A DNA stretch of 48,569 nt from NCBI GenBank assembly GCA_002717445.1, contig PBDY01000016.1, positions 1 through 48,569 of the forward strand, given 5' to 3'. The position numbers and the translations under genes are program-made. Shown here piece by piece: positions 7,978 to 17,387 of the stretch. The stretch comes from Gammaproteobacteria bacterium (GTDB lineage: Bacteria; Pseudomonadota; Gammaproteobacteria; Steroidobacterales; UBA11654). The notes below the pieces were generated by a model. It was not told where the DNA came from. It worked only from the letters and a program-made list of their open reading frames with translations, and searched no databases. How positions within the stretch are numbered: the stretch's first letter is position 1; each line of letters begins with the position of its first letter.

Positions 7978-10545
7978 TCTAACTGAATCTAGAGCAAGGG
8001 ATGCTTTTTCAGAGTCAGGGCCGCCTGCTTGAGCAAAGTTCGCTTTCCCTCCGCCATTACCATTCAAAGCAGAAGCAATTACATCTGCAATTGATTTTGC
8101 CTCAACTTTTGATGTCAAATCATCGGTCACACCAATGGTAAATGTTACCCTTCCCTTTTGATTGATGGATGACAGGATGATCACTCCTGATTTAAGTTTA
8201 TTTTTAAACTGATCAATGGCACCACGCATCACGCTTGGCTCGGTGTCATTCTCAAGCTCTTTATATAAGTAATTGATTCCATTAATATTTTCTGATTTAT
8301 CTTTGTCTTCAATTGCCTGTCCGGATGCGATCCTTGACTTGAGCTGCTTTATCTCGGTTTGCAGTTTTTTATTTGTATCAAGCAAAGATTCAACTTTACT
8401 GGCAACATCCTCTCTTCTGGTTTGCAATAAATCCGTCAGTGATTCAACCAAATACTCCGTTTCTTTTGCCCACTTCAAAGCTTTATCTCCTGTGATTGCC
8501 TCTATTCTTCTCGTTCCTGAGGATATGCTTGACTCAGAAACAACTTTGAAAATTCCAATTTCACTCGTGTTCGTGACATGTGTCCCTCCACACAATTCTT
8601 TTGAGAAATCTCCTACATCAAGAACCCTCACATCATCGCCATATTTCTCCCCAAAAAGAGCCATTGCTCCCGAGTGGATGGCCTCGTCATGTTTCATGAT
8701 ACTGGTTTGAACATCAATATTCTCCTCAATTTTCTCATTCACAATCGATTCTATTTCCCTGATTTCGTTTGAGGTCAATGATTGATGATGTGAAAAATCG
8801 AATCTGATTTTTTCATCATCAACCAATGAACCCCTTTGTTGAACGTGGTCTCCCAGTACCATCATGAGCGCTCTGTGCAACATGTGTGTACCGGTATGAT
8901 TCAATGTGACTGATTTTCTTCTGACAGGATTTACCGAAGCCAATATTCTATCTCCAACCTTTAGCTGGCCGGCGGAAACGGTTCCAAAATGAGTAAAAGC
9001 ATCGCCAGAGAGCTGAGTATCCATGACTTCAAAAACGCTGTTATTTGAATTGAGCGAACCTCGATCACCAACCTGGCCTCCGCTTTCAGCGTAAAATGGC
9101 GTTTTATCTAAAATGATTTGACCAAGCTCACCCTCGTCTAACTTATCAGAACCGTCTCTACCAAAGATCTCTATGATTTGGCTATCGGTCTCTAAGTCTG
9201 TATACCCATGAAATTGGCTTTTTAAATCATGATCGACACTCAGAGATTGATCGCTTTGAAATTTGCTTGCTTTTCTTGCCATTTCCCTCTGTCTATCCAT
9301 TGCTTTCTCAAAACCTTCACGGTCAACCTGACGTGAAGCGCTTCTTGCGATATCAATGGTCATATCCAAAGGAAAACCATAGGTATCGTATAGCTTGAAT
9401 GCGAATTGACCAGATATCATTTCGTCACTTGATCGATCAAATTCTTTCTTTAAGAGACTCATGCCTTGTGAAAGGGTTGACGCAAACCTCTCTTCTTCCA
9501 TTAATATGATTCGCTGTATGTAATCTTTCTTATCCATCAAGTCAGGATAGGTTGACCCCATTTCCCCTGCCAAAGCATCTACAAGCTTATAGAAAAATGG
9601 AGACTCTATATTCAGATCATAGCCGTGTCTTAAAGCCCTTCTGATGATCCTTCTAAGAACATAACCCCTTCCTTCATTGTCTGGCGTGACACCATCCATG
9701 ATAAGAAATGCAGAAGATCGGATATGATCTGCTATCACTCGATAGTGGCTCTCCTCTCCTTCATCAGACTGGGCTTTTATCGCATCAATCAGTTTCTGGA
9801 ACAAGTCTATATCATAGTTACTGCTGACACCTTGCATCACTGCAGCAATTCTCTCCAAGCCCATTCCGGTATCGACAGACGGTTTTGGTAATTCAATAAG
9901 TTCACCACTTGCTTTTCGATCGTATTGCATAAAAACAAGATTCCAGATTTCCACGAATCGATCACCATCTTCCTCATCAGATCCAGGAGGGCCGCCATCA
10001 ATCTGTGTGCCATGATCAAAAAATATTTCACTGCATGGACCACAAGGTCCAGTATCACCCATGGACCAAAAATTAGACTTCTCTCCCAATCGAACAAGTC
10101 TATCTTCTGATATGCCGACCTTTTCAATCCAAATTGCTGCTGCCTCATCGTCATCTTGATAAATCGTTATCCAGAGTCGATCTTGGTCAAGGTTTAACTC
10201 ATTGGTAATGAAGTCCCATGCAAAAAGAATCGCATCCTCTTTAAAGTAATCTCCAAAACTAAAGTTTCCGAGCATTTCAAAAAAAGTATGGTGACGTGAA
10301 GTGTAGCCCACATTTTCAAGATCATTGTGTTTTCCGCCTGCTCTTAGGCATCTTTGAACGCTTACTGCTTTTGTGTAACCTTGATCATCTTTGCCTAGAA
10401 ATATGTCCTTGAACTGGACCATTCCAGCATTGGTAAATAGGAGCGTTGGATCATTGGCTGGAATCAAAGGAGAACTCTTCACACTCTGGTGTCCTCTTGA
10501 TTTAAAGAAATCAATAAAAGCTTGCCTTATTTCATTTGTTTTCAT
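7957..10545 (-). CDS. alaS: Alanyl-tRNA synthetase
   Basis: This enzyme charges tRNA-Ala and edits mischarged Ser/Gly. The 862 residues match full-length bacterial AlaS. The N-terminal class II catalytic core is clear (RQAFIDFFKSRGHQ, FTNAGMVQFKD, TRHHTFFEMLGNFSFGDYFK). The editing domain carries HTGTHMLH and the zinc-site CGGTH. A coiled-coil and the DHHA1-type C-terminal domain (NGNGGGKANFAQAGG) complete it. The ATG at 10545 overlaps the recX stop by 14 bases, so translation is coupled in the recA-recX-alaS order typical of gammaproteobacteria. The stop codon lies in a 26-bp tandem duplication. Confidence 0.98.
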   Translation of the reverse strand: MKTNEIRQAFIDFFKSRGHQSVKSSPLIPANDPTLLFTNAGMVQFKDIFLGKDDQGYTKAVSVQRCLRAGGKHNDLENVGYTSRHHTFFEMLGNFSFGDYFKEDAILFAWDFITNELNLDQDRLWITIYQDDDEAAAIWIEKVGISEDRLVRLGEKSNFWSMGDTGPCGPCSEIFFDHGTQIDGGPPGSDEEDGDRFVEIWNLVFMQYDRKASGELIELPKPSVDTGMGLERIAAVMQGVSSNYDIDLFQKLIDAIKAQSDEGEESHYRVIADHIRSSAFLIMDGVTPDNEGRGYVLRRIIRRALRHGYDLNIESPFFYKLVDALAGEMGSTYPDLMDKKDYIQRIILMEEERFASTLSQGMSLLKKEFDRSSDEMISGQFAFKLYDTYGFPLDMTIDIARSASRQVDREGFEKAMDRQREMARKASKFQSDQSLSVDHDLKSQFHGYTDLETDSQIIEIFGRDGSDKLDEGELGQIILDKTPFYAESGGQVGDRGSLNSNNSVFEVMDTQLSGDAFTHFGTVSAGQLKVGDRILASVNPVRRKSVTLNHTGTHMLHRALMMVLGDHVQQRGSLVDDEKIRFDFSHHQSLTSNEIREIESIVNEKIEENIDVQTSIMKHDEAIHSGAMALFGEKYGDDVRVLDVGDFSKELCGGTHVTNTSEIGIFKVVSESSISSGTRRIEAITGDKALKWAKETEYLVESLTDLLQTRREDVASKVESLLDTNKKLQTEIKQLKSRIASGQAIEDKDKSENINGINYLYKELENDTEPSVMRGAIDQFKNKLKSGVIILSSINQKGRVTFTIGVTDDLTSKVEAKSIADVIASALNGNGGGKANFAQAGGPDSEKASLALDSVREFLSKN

Positions 10546-11026
10546 CAGACTCTGTTAAATTATGCTTACTCAGTAAATTCTTTGCTTTTTCTATTTGATT
10601 TCGAGTAAATCCTCTATAGTTTAAAAACTTCATTAACTTCAATTGGTTATGATAATCAAGTTCTGCATCTTTCCCCAACTTTTTATTCATTATCTCATAG
10701 GCAAGCTGATACCACTGCTCTTCGGTTATGCTTTCCAATGCATTCGAAACAATTGATTCATCGACGCCTCTTTTCAATAGTTCGGAGTGAATAATATTTG
10801 GGCCCTTGCCCTTACTGATCCTTGACCTCAAAAAAGCTTCTGCAAATCTCTCATCGCTTTGCAGCCCTTCATCTGCTAATTTATCTATTTCTGAATTGAT
10901 GACACGACCATGAAAGTGTCTTTGCTTAAGTTTTTGGGATAGCTCGAAACGCGAATGCTCTCTTCGTGCAAGAAGTTCCATTGCTTTCTTTCTTGCCTCT
11001 AGTTCGTCGGTAATCTTTTCAGTCAA
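10532..11026 (-). CDS. recX: RecX regulatory protein
   Basis: RecX binds RecA filaments and limits their extension. This 164-residue protein shows the three-helix RecX repeats: AMELLARREHSRFELSQKL, then LADEGLQSDERFAEAFLRSRISKGKGP, and a C-terminal repeat ending in RGFTRNQIEKA. The start is given as the TTG at 11026, which has only a weak ribosome site; an ATG at 10981 (MELLARREHS) is the alternative and would lose 15 residues. It sits 31 bases after recA and overlaps alaS. Confidence 0.9.
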   Translation of the reverse strand: MTEKITDELEARKKAMELLARREHSRFELSQKLKQRHFHGRVINSEIDKLADEGLQSDERFAEAFLRSRISKGKGPNIIHSELLKRGVDESIVSNALESITEEQWYQLAYEIMNKKLGKDAELDYHNQLKLMKFLNYRGFTRNQIEKAKNLLSKHNLTESDENK

Positions 11027-11057
11027 AGTTTATCTTGCTATAAATGAAGACTATTTC

Positions 11058-12050
11058 TTATGCGATCATTTCCTGCCGGATCTTTTTAGCCAAGTCTTTG
11101 GCTATTTTTGGGTTTTCAGATAGGAATTCTCTCACATTCTCTTTGCCTTGCCCGATTCGATCGCCATTATAGCTGTACCAAGACCCCGATTTCTCTATCA
11201 GATTATTTTCTACGCCCATATCAATAATCTCCCCCTCTGTCGAGATTCCATGACCATAGAGTATCTCAAATTCAGCAATCCTAAAGGGCGGAGATACCTT
11301 GTTTTTAACGACTTTGACACGAGTCTGATTGCCAACAATTTCATCGCCTTTTTTGATGGCGCCAATTCGTCGGATGTCTAATCTAACTGAGGAGTAAAAC
11401 TTGAGCGCATTCCCTCCAGATGTCGTCTCTGGGCTTCCAAACATGACTCCGATTTTCATCCTGATTTGATTGATAAATATAACCATTGTGTTTGATTTCT
11501 TTATATTGGCAGTCAGTTTTCTAAGTGCTTGAGACATGAGTCTTGCCTGCAAGCCAACATGAGAATCGCCCATCTCACCTTCAATCTCGGCTCTTGGAGT
11601 TAGTGCGGCAACTGAATCAATAACAACCATATCAACTGCACCAGATGCAACCAGCATATCGGTAATCTCAAGCGCTTGCTCACCTGTATCGGGTTGTGAA
11701 ACCAAAAATTCTTCTGTGTTGACACCAATTTTCTCAGCATATATTGGGTCAAGTGCATGCTCTGCATCAATGAACGCAGCGGTGCCTCCTGCTTTCTGAC
11801 ACTCGGCAACAACTTGCAATGTCAGTGTCGTTTTACCAGATGATTCAGGGCCGTAAATTTCTACAACCCTTCCCTTTGGAAGACCGCCAATACCCAAAGC
11901 AGCATCAAGTCCAATTGAGCCTGTGGAAATTGCCTCGATTGTATGGTCAACAGAATCATCCCCCAACTTCATGAGAGATCCCTTACCAAATTGTTTTTCT
12001 ATCTGACTGAGTGCTGTTTCAAGGGCTTTATCTTTGTTTTTTTGATTCAT
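11058..12050 (-). CDS. recA: Recombinase RecA
   Basis: ATP-dependent strand-exchange protein and SOS coprotease. At 330 residues it is slightly shorter than E. coli RecA because the acidic C-terminal tail is trimmed. Walker A is G67-PESSGKT-T75; the VVIDSVAAL Walker B strand, loop 1 ([10 protein letters not shown]) and loop 2 ([25 protein letters not shown]) are intact. The ATG at 12050 is preceded by AGAGAAGA. I see no gamma-type CTGT-N8-ACAG LexA operator in the 57-base gap upstream, so SOS control is not evident from sequence. Confidence 0.98.
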   Translation of the reverse strand: MNQKNKDKALETALSQIEKQFGKGSLMKLGDDSVDHTIEAISTGSIGLDAALGIGGLPKGRVVEIYGPESSGKTTLTLQVVAECQKAGGTAAFIDAEHALDPIYAEKIGVNTEEFLVSQPDTGEQALEITDMLVASGAVDMVVIDSVAALTPRAEIEGEMGDSHVGLQARLMSQALRKLTANIKKSNTMVIFINQIRMKIGVMFGSPETTSGGNALKFYSSVRLDIRRIGAIKKGDEIVGNQTRVKVVKNKVSPPFRIAEFEILYGHGISTEGEIIDMGVENNLIEKSGSWYSYNGDRIGQGKENVREFLSENPKIAKDLAKKIRQEMIA

Positions 12051-12096
12051 TATTCTTCTCTGAAGTAAAATGTTAAATGAGTAAACTGAAGAATAA

Positions 12097-12102
12097 ATTA
12101 TA
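12097..12102 (-). promoter_or_regulatory. Candidate -10 element of the recA promoter
   Basis: A perfect TATAAT on the minus strand, about 47 bases before the recA start and just past the end of the upstream exporter gene. No convincing -35 hexamer is seen at the right distance, so this is only suggestive. Confidence 0.35.
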
Positions 12103-12107
12103 GCTTC

Positions 12108-12992
12108 TTAGCTCACAGAATTCTCGTTTGTTTTAGTCGATCTTGACTCTCTATACAAAATCATAATCCCGCAAAAGATGATTATAATTGCCCCCAACCA
12201 TATCCTTGAATCCACCACTTCATTAAAAATAAAATATCCTGCGAGCGATGCCCATATTAGGCCCGTGTATTCGAATGAAGTAAGGAGAGATGCTTCTGCT
12301 TTCTGTAATGCAAGATTGAAGAAAATAAATGCCAACCCACCTGTTAAACCAGTAAGAAAAAATAGAAAGAAATCCCATGGGATTGGCGGTATCCAACTGT
12401 AATAACTTCCTACTGCACCCATAATTGTGGGTCCGATAAATATATAAAAACTCAGATTAGACACCGACTCTCTGTCTGATAATTTTCTAGCCGTCAGCGC
12501 AGTCAATGAGTATGTAATCACCCCAATGAGTGCATACAATGTCCCTGACGAACTGAACTCTGCACTGGGCTGCAAGATCACTACAACGCCTAGAAAACCA
12601 ACTAGTACTGCACACCATCTCCAAATGCCAACTTTTTCATTCAATAGAGGTCCTGATAATGCAGTAATGATGATTGGTGCAATGAATACAATTACCATGA
12701 TGTTCACCAATGGCAGCAGCGCAAGTGCAGCAAAAAATGTATACGAGGAAACAGACATGAGGCATGTCCTTAAAAAATGCCATCCAGGGATCTTTGTCCT
12801 AAAACCCTCAGTACCATTCAAATAAAGGCCAATCATGCCTAAGATGGCCAATGAAATAAGACCGCGTAGAAAGGTCAGCTGAAATACTGAGTATTTATAC
12901 AATAGAATCTTAGCAATTATATCTAGTGCAGCCATTAAGAAGACTGCAAACAAGAAATAAGAAATTGCTATATATGTCTCTTTACTTTTCAA
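12108..12992 (-). CDS. DMT superfamily (EamA) exporter
   Basis: A 294-residue inner-membrane protein with about ten hydrophobic helices in two EamA repeats: the first ends near GVVVILQP and the second near GIMILYRE, the usual repeat terminators. EamA proteins export amino acids and other metabolites. The predicted start is a TTG at 12992; later ATGs would remove the first helix. It lies 12 bases downstream of a CysB-like regulator in the same direction. An exported cysteine-pathway metabolite is therefore a reasonable guess, but the substrate is unproven. Confidence 0.88.
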   Translation of the reverse strand: MKSKETYIAISYFLFAVFLMAALDIIAKILLYKYSVFQLTFLRGLISLAILGMIGLYLNGTEGFRTKIPGWHFLRTCLMSVSSYTFFAALALLPLVNIMVIVFIAPIIITALSGPLLNEKVGIWRWCAVLVGFLGVVVILQPSAEFSSSGTLYALIGVITYSLTALTARKLSDRESVSNLSFYIFIGPTIMGAVGSYYSWIPPIPWDFFLFFLTGLTGGLAFIFFNLALQKAEASLLTSFEYTGLIWASLAGYFIFNEVVDSRIWLGAIIIIFCGIMILYRESRSTKTNENSVS

Positions 12993-13004
12993 GATTGATT
13001 ACTC

Positions 13005-14003
13005 TTATTTAATTTGATCGCACCCGCCTTTAACGGGCAGCTTAATCTTTTTAAATAAGTTATCAACCTCTGATTGAGTCTTGCTTGATGCAGCATTATT
13101 GATGATTTTTGGTGTAAGGTGCTCAGAGAATAAATTAATGAAACTCATTGCGTATCGGCTGAGAACCATTCCCCGTCTAAATCCAAAATAGGTGGTGCAT
13201 TTGGGGAATATTTTCTCGCCGCTTATCGCAATAAAGTCCTCGTTGTCGTCGCACTCATAAGCCATTCCAGATATGACGCCAACGCCCATTCCCATCTTGA
13301 CATAAGTCTTGATAATATCAGCGTCCCTTGCAGCAAAAACAATATTTGGCTCAAGCTTATTTTTTCTAAAGGTTTCTGTGAATGATGTGTCAGGCCCAAC
13401 GCTGAATGCATATGTCACAAGTGGTTCCTTGGCGATTCTTTTAATGTTTAAATTCTTCATATGCTTTTTTAGAGGGTGATCGAGTGGCGCTATGATCGCA
13501 TTGAACCAATGATATGCAGGCAAAAGAACAAGTTCATCAGACAGTTCCGCCAAGTCTGTTGCAATTGCAAAATCAACTTCATTGTTTTTTACCATTTCTA
13601 TAATCTGTTCAGAAGAGCCTAGCTTCAATTCGAGCTTAATTTTTGGGTAATCTTGCTTAAAAACTTGGATGACGTCTGGAAGCACGTATCTCGCTTGAGC
13701 AGAAGTTGCTGCAACGGTCATAACGCCCTCATCTGCTTTGGATATTTGGCTGCCAATTACTTTAATATTTTCAACGTCTTGAAGGATCTTTCTTGCATAA
13801 GAGGTCACTCGTTTTCCCAGTGGGGTCAATGATTGAATTTTCTTGCCTTTCCTTATAAAAAGATGACCTCCAAGCTCATCTTCAAGCAACTTAACCTGCT
13901 TGCTAATACCCGGTTGACTGGTACTAGAAGACTCTGCTGCTTTGCTGATGTTGAGCTTGTTATCAACGACAGAAATAAGATATTTAAGTTGTGTTAATGT
14001 CAT
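13005..14003 (-). CDS. LysR-type regulator, CysB-like
   Basis: A 332-residue regulator with an N-terminal winged HTH (MTLTQLKYLISVVDNKLN, then AAESSSTSQPGISKQVKLLEDELGG) and a LysR effector domain. The STSQPGISKQ-LLEDELG pattern and the length are those of the CysB/Cbl subgroup, which senses O-acetylserine or sulfur limitation and activates sulfate assimilation and cysteine genes. The effector-domain motif TVAATSAQARYVLP also resembles CysB. It is followed after 12 bases by an EamA exporter, probably cotranscribed, and diverges from a serine hydrolase across a 100-base AT-rich gap. Confidence is high for LysR, moderate for CysB. Confidence 0.85.
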   Translation of the reverse strand: MTLTQLKYLISVVDNKLNISKAAESSSTSQPGISKQVKLLEDELGGHLFIRKGKKIQSLTPLGKRVTSYARKILQDVENIKVIGSQISKADEGVMTVAATSAQARYVLPDVIQVFKQDYPKIKLELKLGSSEQIIEMVKNNEVDFAIATDLAELSDELVLLPAYHWFNAIIAPLDHPLKKHMKNLNIKRIAKEPLVTYAFSVGPDTSFTETFRKNKLEPNIVFAARDADIIKTYVKMGMGVGVISGMAYECDDNEDFIAISGEKIFPKCTTYFGFRRGMVLSRYAMSFINLFSEHLTPKIINNAASSKTQSEVDNLFKKIKLPVKGGCDQIK

Positions 14004-14107
14004 GAGTGCAAGTGATATAACTATATTTATATATAAAGAATTATATTACTTTTTCTTATAAAGGAAAGTGTCGAAACTCACTCTTCAATCGTGATGCAAT
14101 TTCAAAA

Positions 14108-15298
14108 GTGAGCTATGATACTTTGATGCTATTTAAATTATTGAAATTCATTTTAAAGGCTTTGGTCTGTGTGATTGCTTTGATATCTGTCTATCTAGGA
14201 TATCTTTATTCTCAGAGTCCAACAGTGATGTCCAGAATCGCATCGATGATGATGGGAGAGGCAACTGGTGAACTTGAGATTGTAGAGGCCAATGAAACCT
14301 TCGTCATTGATTCTGGCTCCCCAGATAATATATCTAAAAAATCCATTGAAGCAGCGATTCAGTTTTCAGCCGACATGGGCTCTCATGCGCTTTTGATTTA
14401 TCAAGATGATGCGCTCATTCTCGAAAAATATTTTGATGGTTATGATACTCAAAGCATCAGTGACACTCAGTCAATGCATAAAACTGTGCTTGCAATGCTG
14501 GTCGGCATTGCGATCGATGATGGCATCATAGGAAGCGTCGATGAGCCGGCTTCAAATTATTTGACTGAATGGAAAAATGACTCTAGAAATATCATAACTA
14601 TAAAAAACCTACTTCAACAATCCAGTGGACTTGATTACCCAGAGTTTTCTTTCAATCCCTTAAGTGATTTTAATCAATTGATGCTTGGAGAGGATGTCAC
14701 TAGCATCACGCTCGAGCAAAAAGCCTACCGTAAGCCAAATGAAGTCTTTGAATACAATGGCGTAAACCCACAGAATCTGGGTCTATTGCTTCAACGTGCC
14801 TCTGGCAAAAGGTATGCGGACCTTCTGTCTGAGAAATTGTGGCAATACATTGCAGAGAATGATGCAACGGTTATCTTGGATTCAGAAAGAAATAGGATGC
14901 CAAGAACATATTGCTGCCTTAATGCGACTGCTAGGGATTGGCTCAGAATAGGCATACTGATCCTCAATGAAGGCAAAATGGGTCAAAAACAATTAATCCC
15001 TAAATCATGGGTTAATGACATGACAGCTTCTTCTCAGGCCAACCCCAATTATGGTTACCTCACATGGCTTGGAAATGAACATCAAAAGAATAGAGTTTAC
15101 AACCCTAAGAGCAGTGCCACAGGTCATCATTCAGAACCATATGATGACAGAGACATAATTTACTTGGATGGATTTGGTGGGCAACGGGTTTATGTCATTC
15201 CTTCAAAAGGATTGGTTATTGTGAGAACGGGTGCGACTCAAATGGAATGGGATGATTCTGTCCTACCAAATATTCTCAGCAGAGGGATAGGAAAATGA
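14108..15298 (+). CDS. Membrane-anchored serine hydrolase, class C beta-lactamase fold
   Basis: A 396-residue protein with an N-terminal membrane helix (about residues 9-33) and a periplasmic penicillin-binding/beta-lactamase-type domain. The nucleophile motif S122-M-H-K125 is present. The second motif is Y216-N-G-V-N rather than a clean Y-x-N, and the third position has GFGGQ, as in esterases and 6-aminohexanoate-dimer hydrolases of this family. It is more likely an esterase or amidase than a beta-lactamase. The start may be the GTG at 14108 or the ATG at 14126; neither has a good ribosome site. It is a single gene, divergent from the LysR regulator and convergent with the next. Confidence 0.85.
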   Translation: MSYDTLMLFKLLKFILKALVCVIALISVYLGYLYSQSPTVMSRIASMMMGEATGELEIVEANETFVIDSGSPDNISKKSIEAAIQFSADMGSHALLIYQDDALILEKYFDGYDTQSISDTQSMHKTVLAMLVGIAIDDGIIGSVDEPASNYLTEWKNDSRNIITIKNLLQQSSGLDYPEFSFNPLSDFNQLMLGEDVTSITLEQKAYRKPNEVFEYNGVNPQNLGLLLQRASGKRYADLLSEKLWQYIAENDATVILDSERNRMPRTYCCLNATARDWLRIGILILNEGKMGQKQLIPKSWVNDMTASSQANPNYGYLTWLGNEHQKNRVYNPKSSATGHHSEPYDDRDIIYLDGFGGQRVYVIPSKGLVIVRTGATQMEWDDSVLPNILSRGIGK

Positions 15299-15309
15299 TT
15301 GGTCAAGTC

Positions 15310-16041
15310 TCAATCCGTTAACAAAATAACTTCTTTGATGTTTGTCGGTTCTTCAGAAAGATGCATTAAATAATGTGCAACATCGGCCCTTGATATACTT
15401 CCAGAAACTACTCCTTTAATATTTCTGATGACTCTATAATTCTCCTTTCTTTTAGAATCAGTAAGATGCCCAGGTCTTACAATAGTCCATGACAAATCGC
15501 TTCGTTGGAGTATCTCTTCTTGTCTGTTTTTATCCTCGTAATCTTTCTTCAGCAGCAAAGGTTGGATTATCCAATCATAGAAGAAACCTCCATGACCCAA
15601 GCTATCTCCAGCACCTATCCCGGTAATGGTGATTAATCTAGTTTTATCGGATGCTTTCATCTCTGAGAGCAATGCAATAATCCCATTTGAGTAAACGTAT
15701 ACATCTTTCCAAGTTGGGCTTAAGCCGATCGTGCTAATAAAGACATCGTGGTCATTAATTAGCTCACTGTATGTTTCAGGTTTAGTGATATCACCCTTTA
15801 AATTCTTCATGCGAGGGTGTGTAAATTCCATTCTCTCTGGCCGCCGCGTGATTGATGTAACCCGATGACCTCTTTGGGCTGCAAGTTTTACTGTCTCTAA
15901 CCCTATTCCAGATGTTCCGCCAAAAACCATAATATTCAGCGATCGTGGAGAAGACGATAACTCTATTACATCATTGCGAATAAGAATTTCACCATCCTTT
16001 TTGACCTGTGCTGGATTGCATGCAACAACACACAAAGACAA
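15310..16041 (-). CDS. NAD(P)-binding atypical SDR (NmrA-like), possible lipoprotein
   Basis: This protein has a Rossmann fold: the dinucleotide site is FGGTSGIGLETVKLAAQRGH, followed by a basic TRRPERM that favours NADPH, and later TIVRPGHLTD. This is the atypical SDR layout of flavin-reductase-like or epimerase-like proteins. The N-terminus reads SLCVVAC, a possible lipobox, which is odd for a cytosolic cofactor enzyme. The start is uncertain: a TTG at 16041 opens the listed frame, but the frame continues upstream through a hydrophobic LFVSLLSLCVV stretch overlapping the end of the previous gene, with no standard start codon there. It is probably translated with the beta-propeller gene. Confidence 0.75.
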   Translation of the reverse strand: MSLCVVACNPAQVKKDGEILIRNDVIELSSSPRSLNIMVFGGTSGIGLETVKLAAQRGHRVTSITRRPERMEFTHPRMKNLKGDITKPETYSELINDHDVFISTIGLSPTWKDVYVYSNGIIALLSEMKASDKTRLITITGIGAGDSLGHGGFFYDWIIQPLLLKKDYEDKNRQEEILQRSDLSWTIVRPGHLTDSKRKENYRVIRNIKGVVSGSISRADVAHYLMHLSEEPTNIKEVILLTD

Positions 16042-16058
16042 AAGAGAGACAAATAGTC

Positions 16059-17321
16059 CTACTCGTCTACTTTTGATCTGATGACTAATAATCTCTCTCC
16101 CACATCGTCTGTAATGAATATTGAACCATCTACTCCTTCAGTTATCCCAACGGGTCTTCCATAAATTTCGCCTTTGTCTTCACTGGCAATAAAGCCAGAT
16201 AGGAATTTCTCAATAACCCCTGTGGGCTTGCCATCCATAAAAGGTATAAAAAGCACATCATAACCAGTCAGTTTTGATGTAGAAACTCCACCGCGTCGAA
16301 CGACGAAAGCACCGTCTTTATATCTGGCATTGATATTTTTTCCACTGTGAAACAATAAGCCTAATGGAACAGAGTGCGCATCAAGGGGTAAGTCAGGCAG
16401 TAAAGAGACCTCCTTTGCCGCCTTCACTTTCATGGGATTGAGCTTAACGTGTTCTGGATCAGCATAATCTTTGAAGTAAACATATGGCCATCCATAAAAA
16501 GCGCCTTCCTTGACCTCCGTTAGATAATCTGGGGGAGTAAATTCACCAATACCATCACGCTCGTTGACCGTAGTCCATAAACTTCCATTTCCTGAATAAA
16601 AATCCAATCCAACAGGGTTTCTTAAGCCCGATGCATATATTCTCTTTTGGCTTCCATCAAGGTTGATTTCCCAAATGGCGGCTCTGTCAGTTTCATCAAC
16701 GCCTTCTGCATTGACATTGGTTCCAGAACCAACTGTGATTAATATCTTTTCTTCCTCCTCGTTAAGAACAATATTCCTAGTCCAATGATTATTGGGCGGC
16801 CCAGATGGCAGATCAATTATTTTTTCGCCACGACCTGAAAGAGTGAGATTCTTAAAAGGGTACCTGATTATGGAATCGGTGTTTGCAACATAAAGACTCT
16901 CATTAATATATATCATTCCAAATGGTTGGTTGAGCCCCTGAATCAGATTGTTGGCCATCGGAGGCTCCACATTCATATTGATTTCAATGACTGTGTTGGG
17001 AGACTTCCCAAATATATTCATGTCAGTGAGAAGACGAATGGTTTCTTTGGGCATATTTGGCAATGCCTCAGTTTTTGATCCTGAGATCAATATGTTTCCA
17101 TTGGGTAATACGATTGGCCATCTGGGAGAATCCAAACCATCAATAAGAGTCAACACTTCAAATTCTTCTGCAACCATGAGTTTTGATTCTTTATTATCAA
17201 TCAAAACAGGGAGCCTCATAACGCTCGGTCCAGGATCTGGGATTTTTGCTGCAAAAGAATCCTCATTTATGAGTACAAAGAGGGTCAACAATGCTGCAAT
17301 ATTTTTGAAATTCTTATTCAT
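16059..17321 (-). CDS. Sorbosone dehydrogenase-type beta-propeller, secreted
   Basis: A 420-residue secreted protein with a signal peptide (residues 1-24, ending SFAAK). Its six-bladed propeller is of the soluble glucose/L-sorbosone dehydrogenase type. Recognisable blade segments are LDSPRWPIVLPNGNILIS, PFGMIYINESLYVANT, the NHWTRNIV block, GLRNPVGLDFYSGNGSLW and DGSIFITDD. Known members are PQQ-dependent periplasmic oxidoreductases, but many relatives have no proven cofactor or substrate. It lies just downstream of a strong terminator, so it is transcribed apart from the molybdoenzyme operon, together with the NAD(P)-binding gene that follows. Confidence 0.85.
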   Translation of the reverse strand: MNKNFKNIAALLTLFVLINEDSFAAKIPDPGPSVMRLPVLIDNKESKLMVAEEFEVLTLIDGLDSPRWPIVLPNGNILISGSKTEALPNMPKETIRLLTDMNIFGKSPNTVIEINMNVEPPMANNLIQGLNQPFGMIYINESLYVANTDSIIRYPFKNLTLSGRGEKIIDLPSGPPNNHWTRNIVLNEEEEKILITVGSGTNVNAEGVDETDRAAIWEINLDGSQKRIYASGLRNPVGLDFYSGNGSLWTTVNERDGIGEFTPPDYLTEVKEGAFYGWPYVYFKDYADPEHVKLNPMKVKAAKEVSLLPDLPLDAHSVPLGLLFHSGKNINARYKDGAFVVRRGGVSTSKLTGYDVLFIPFMDGKPTGVIEKFLSGFIASEDKGEIYGRPVGITEGVDGSIFITDDVGERLLVIRSKVDE

Positions 17322-17323
17322 TA

Positions 17324-17353
17324 AATAAAAATGGGCAGTGATTTACTGCCCAT
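17324..17353 (-). terminator. Intrinsic terminator closing the molybdoenzyme operon
   Basis: A perfect nine-pair stem ATGGGCAGT (17331-17339) with ACTGCCCAT (17345-17353) has a five-base loop and is followed on the minus strand by TTTTATT. It sits 35 bases after the polysaccharide-deacetylase-type gene. Confidence 0.85.
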
Positions 17354-17387
17354 TATTATAACCAAGCTTGGCTAATAAGCCGATGAT

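Noticed and set aside
8273-8710. 145-codon open frame on the plus strand
   Set aside because: It lies wholly antisense within alaS, and its serine-rich translation is what the opposite strand of a conserved gene gives.
12051-12107. SOS (LexA) box upstream of recA
   Set aside because: Neither the gamma CTGT-N8-ACAG nor the alpha GTTC-N7-GTTC pattern is found in the gap.
16948-17328. 126-codon open frame on the plus strand
   Set aside because: Antisense to the secreted beta-propeller gene, whose signal peptide and blades are convincing.
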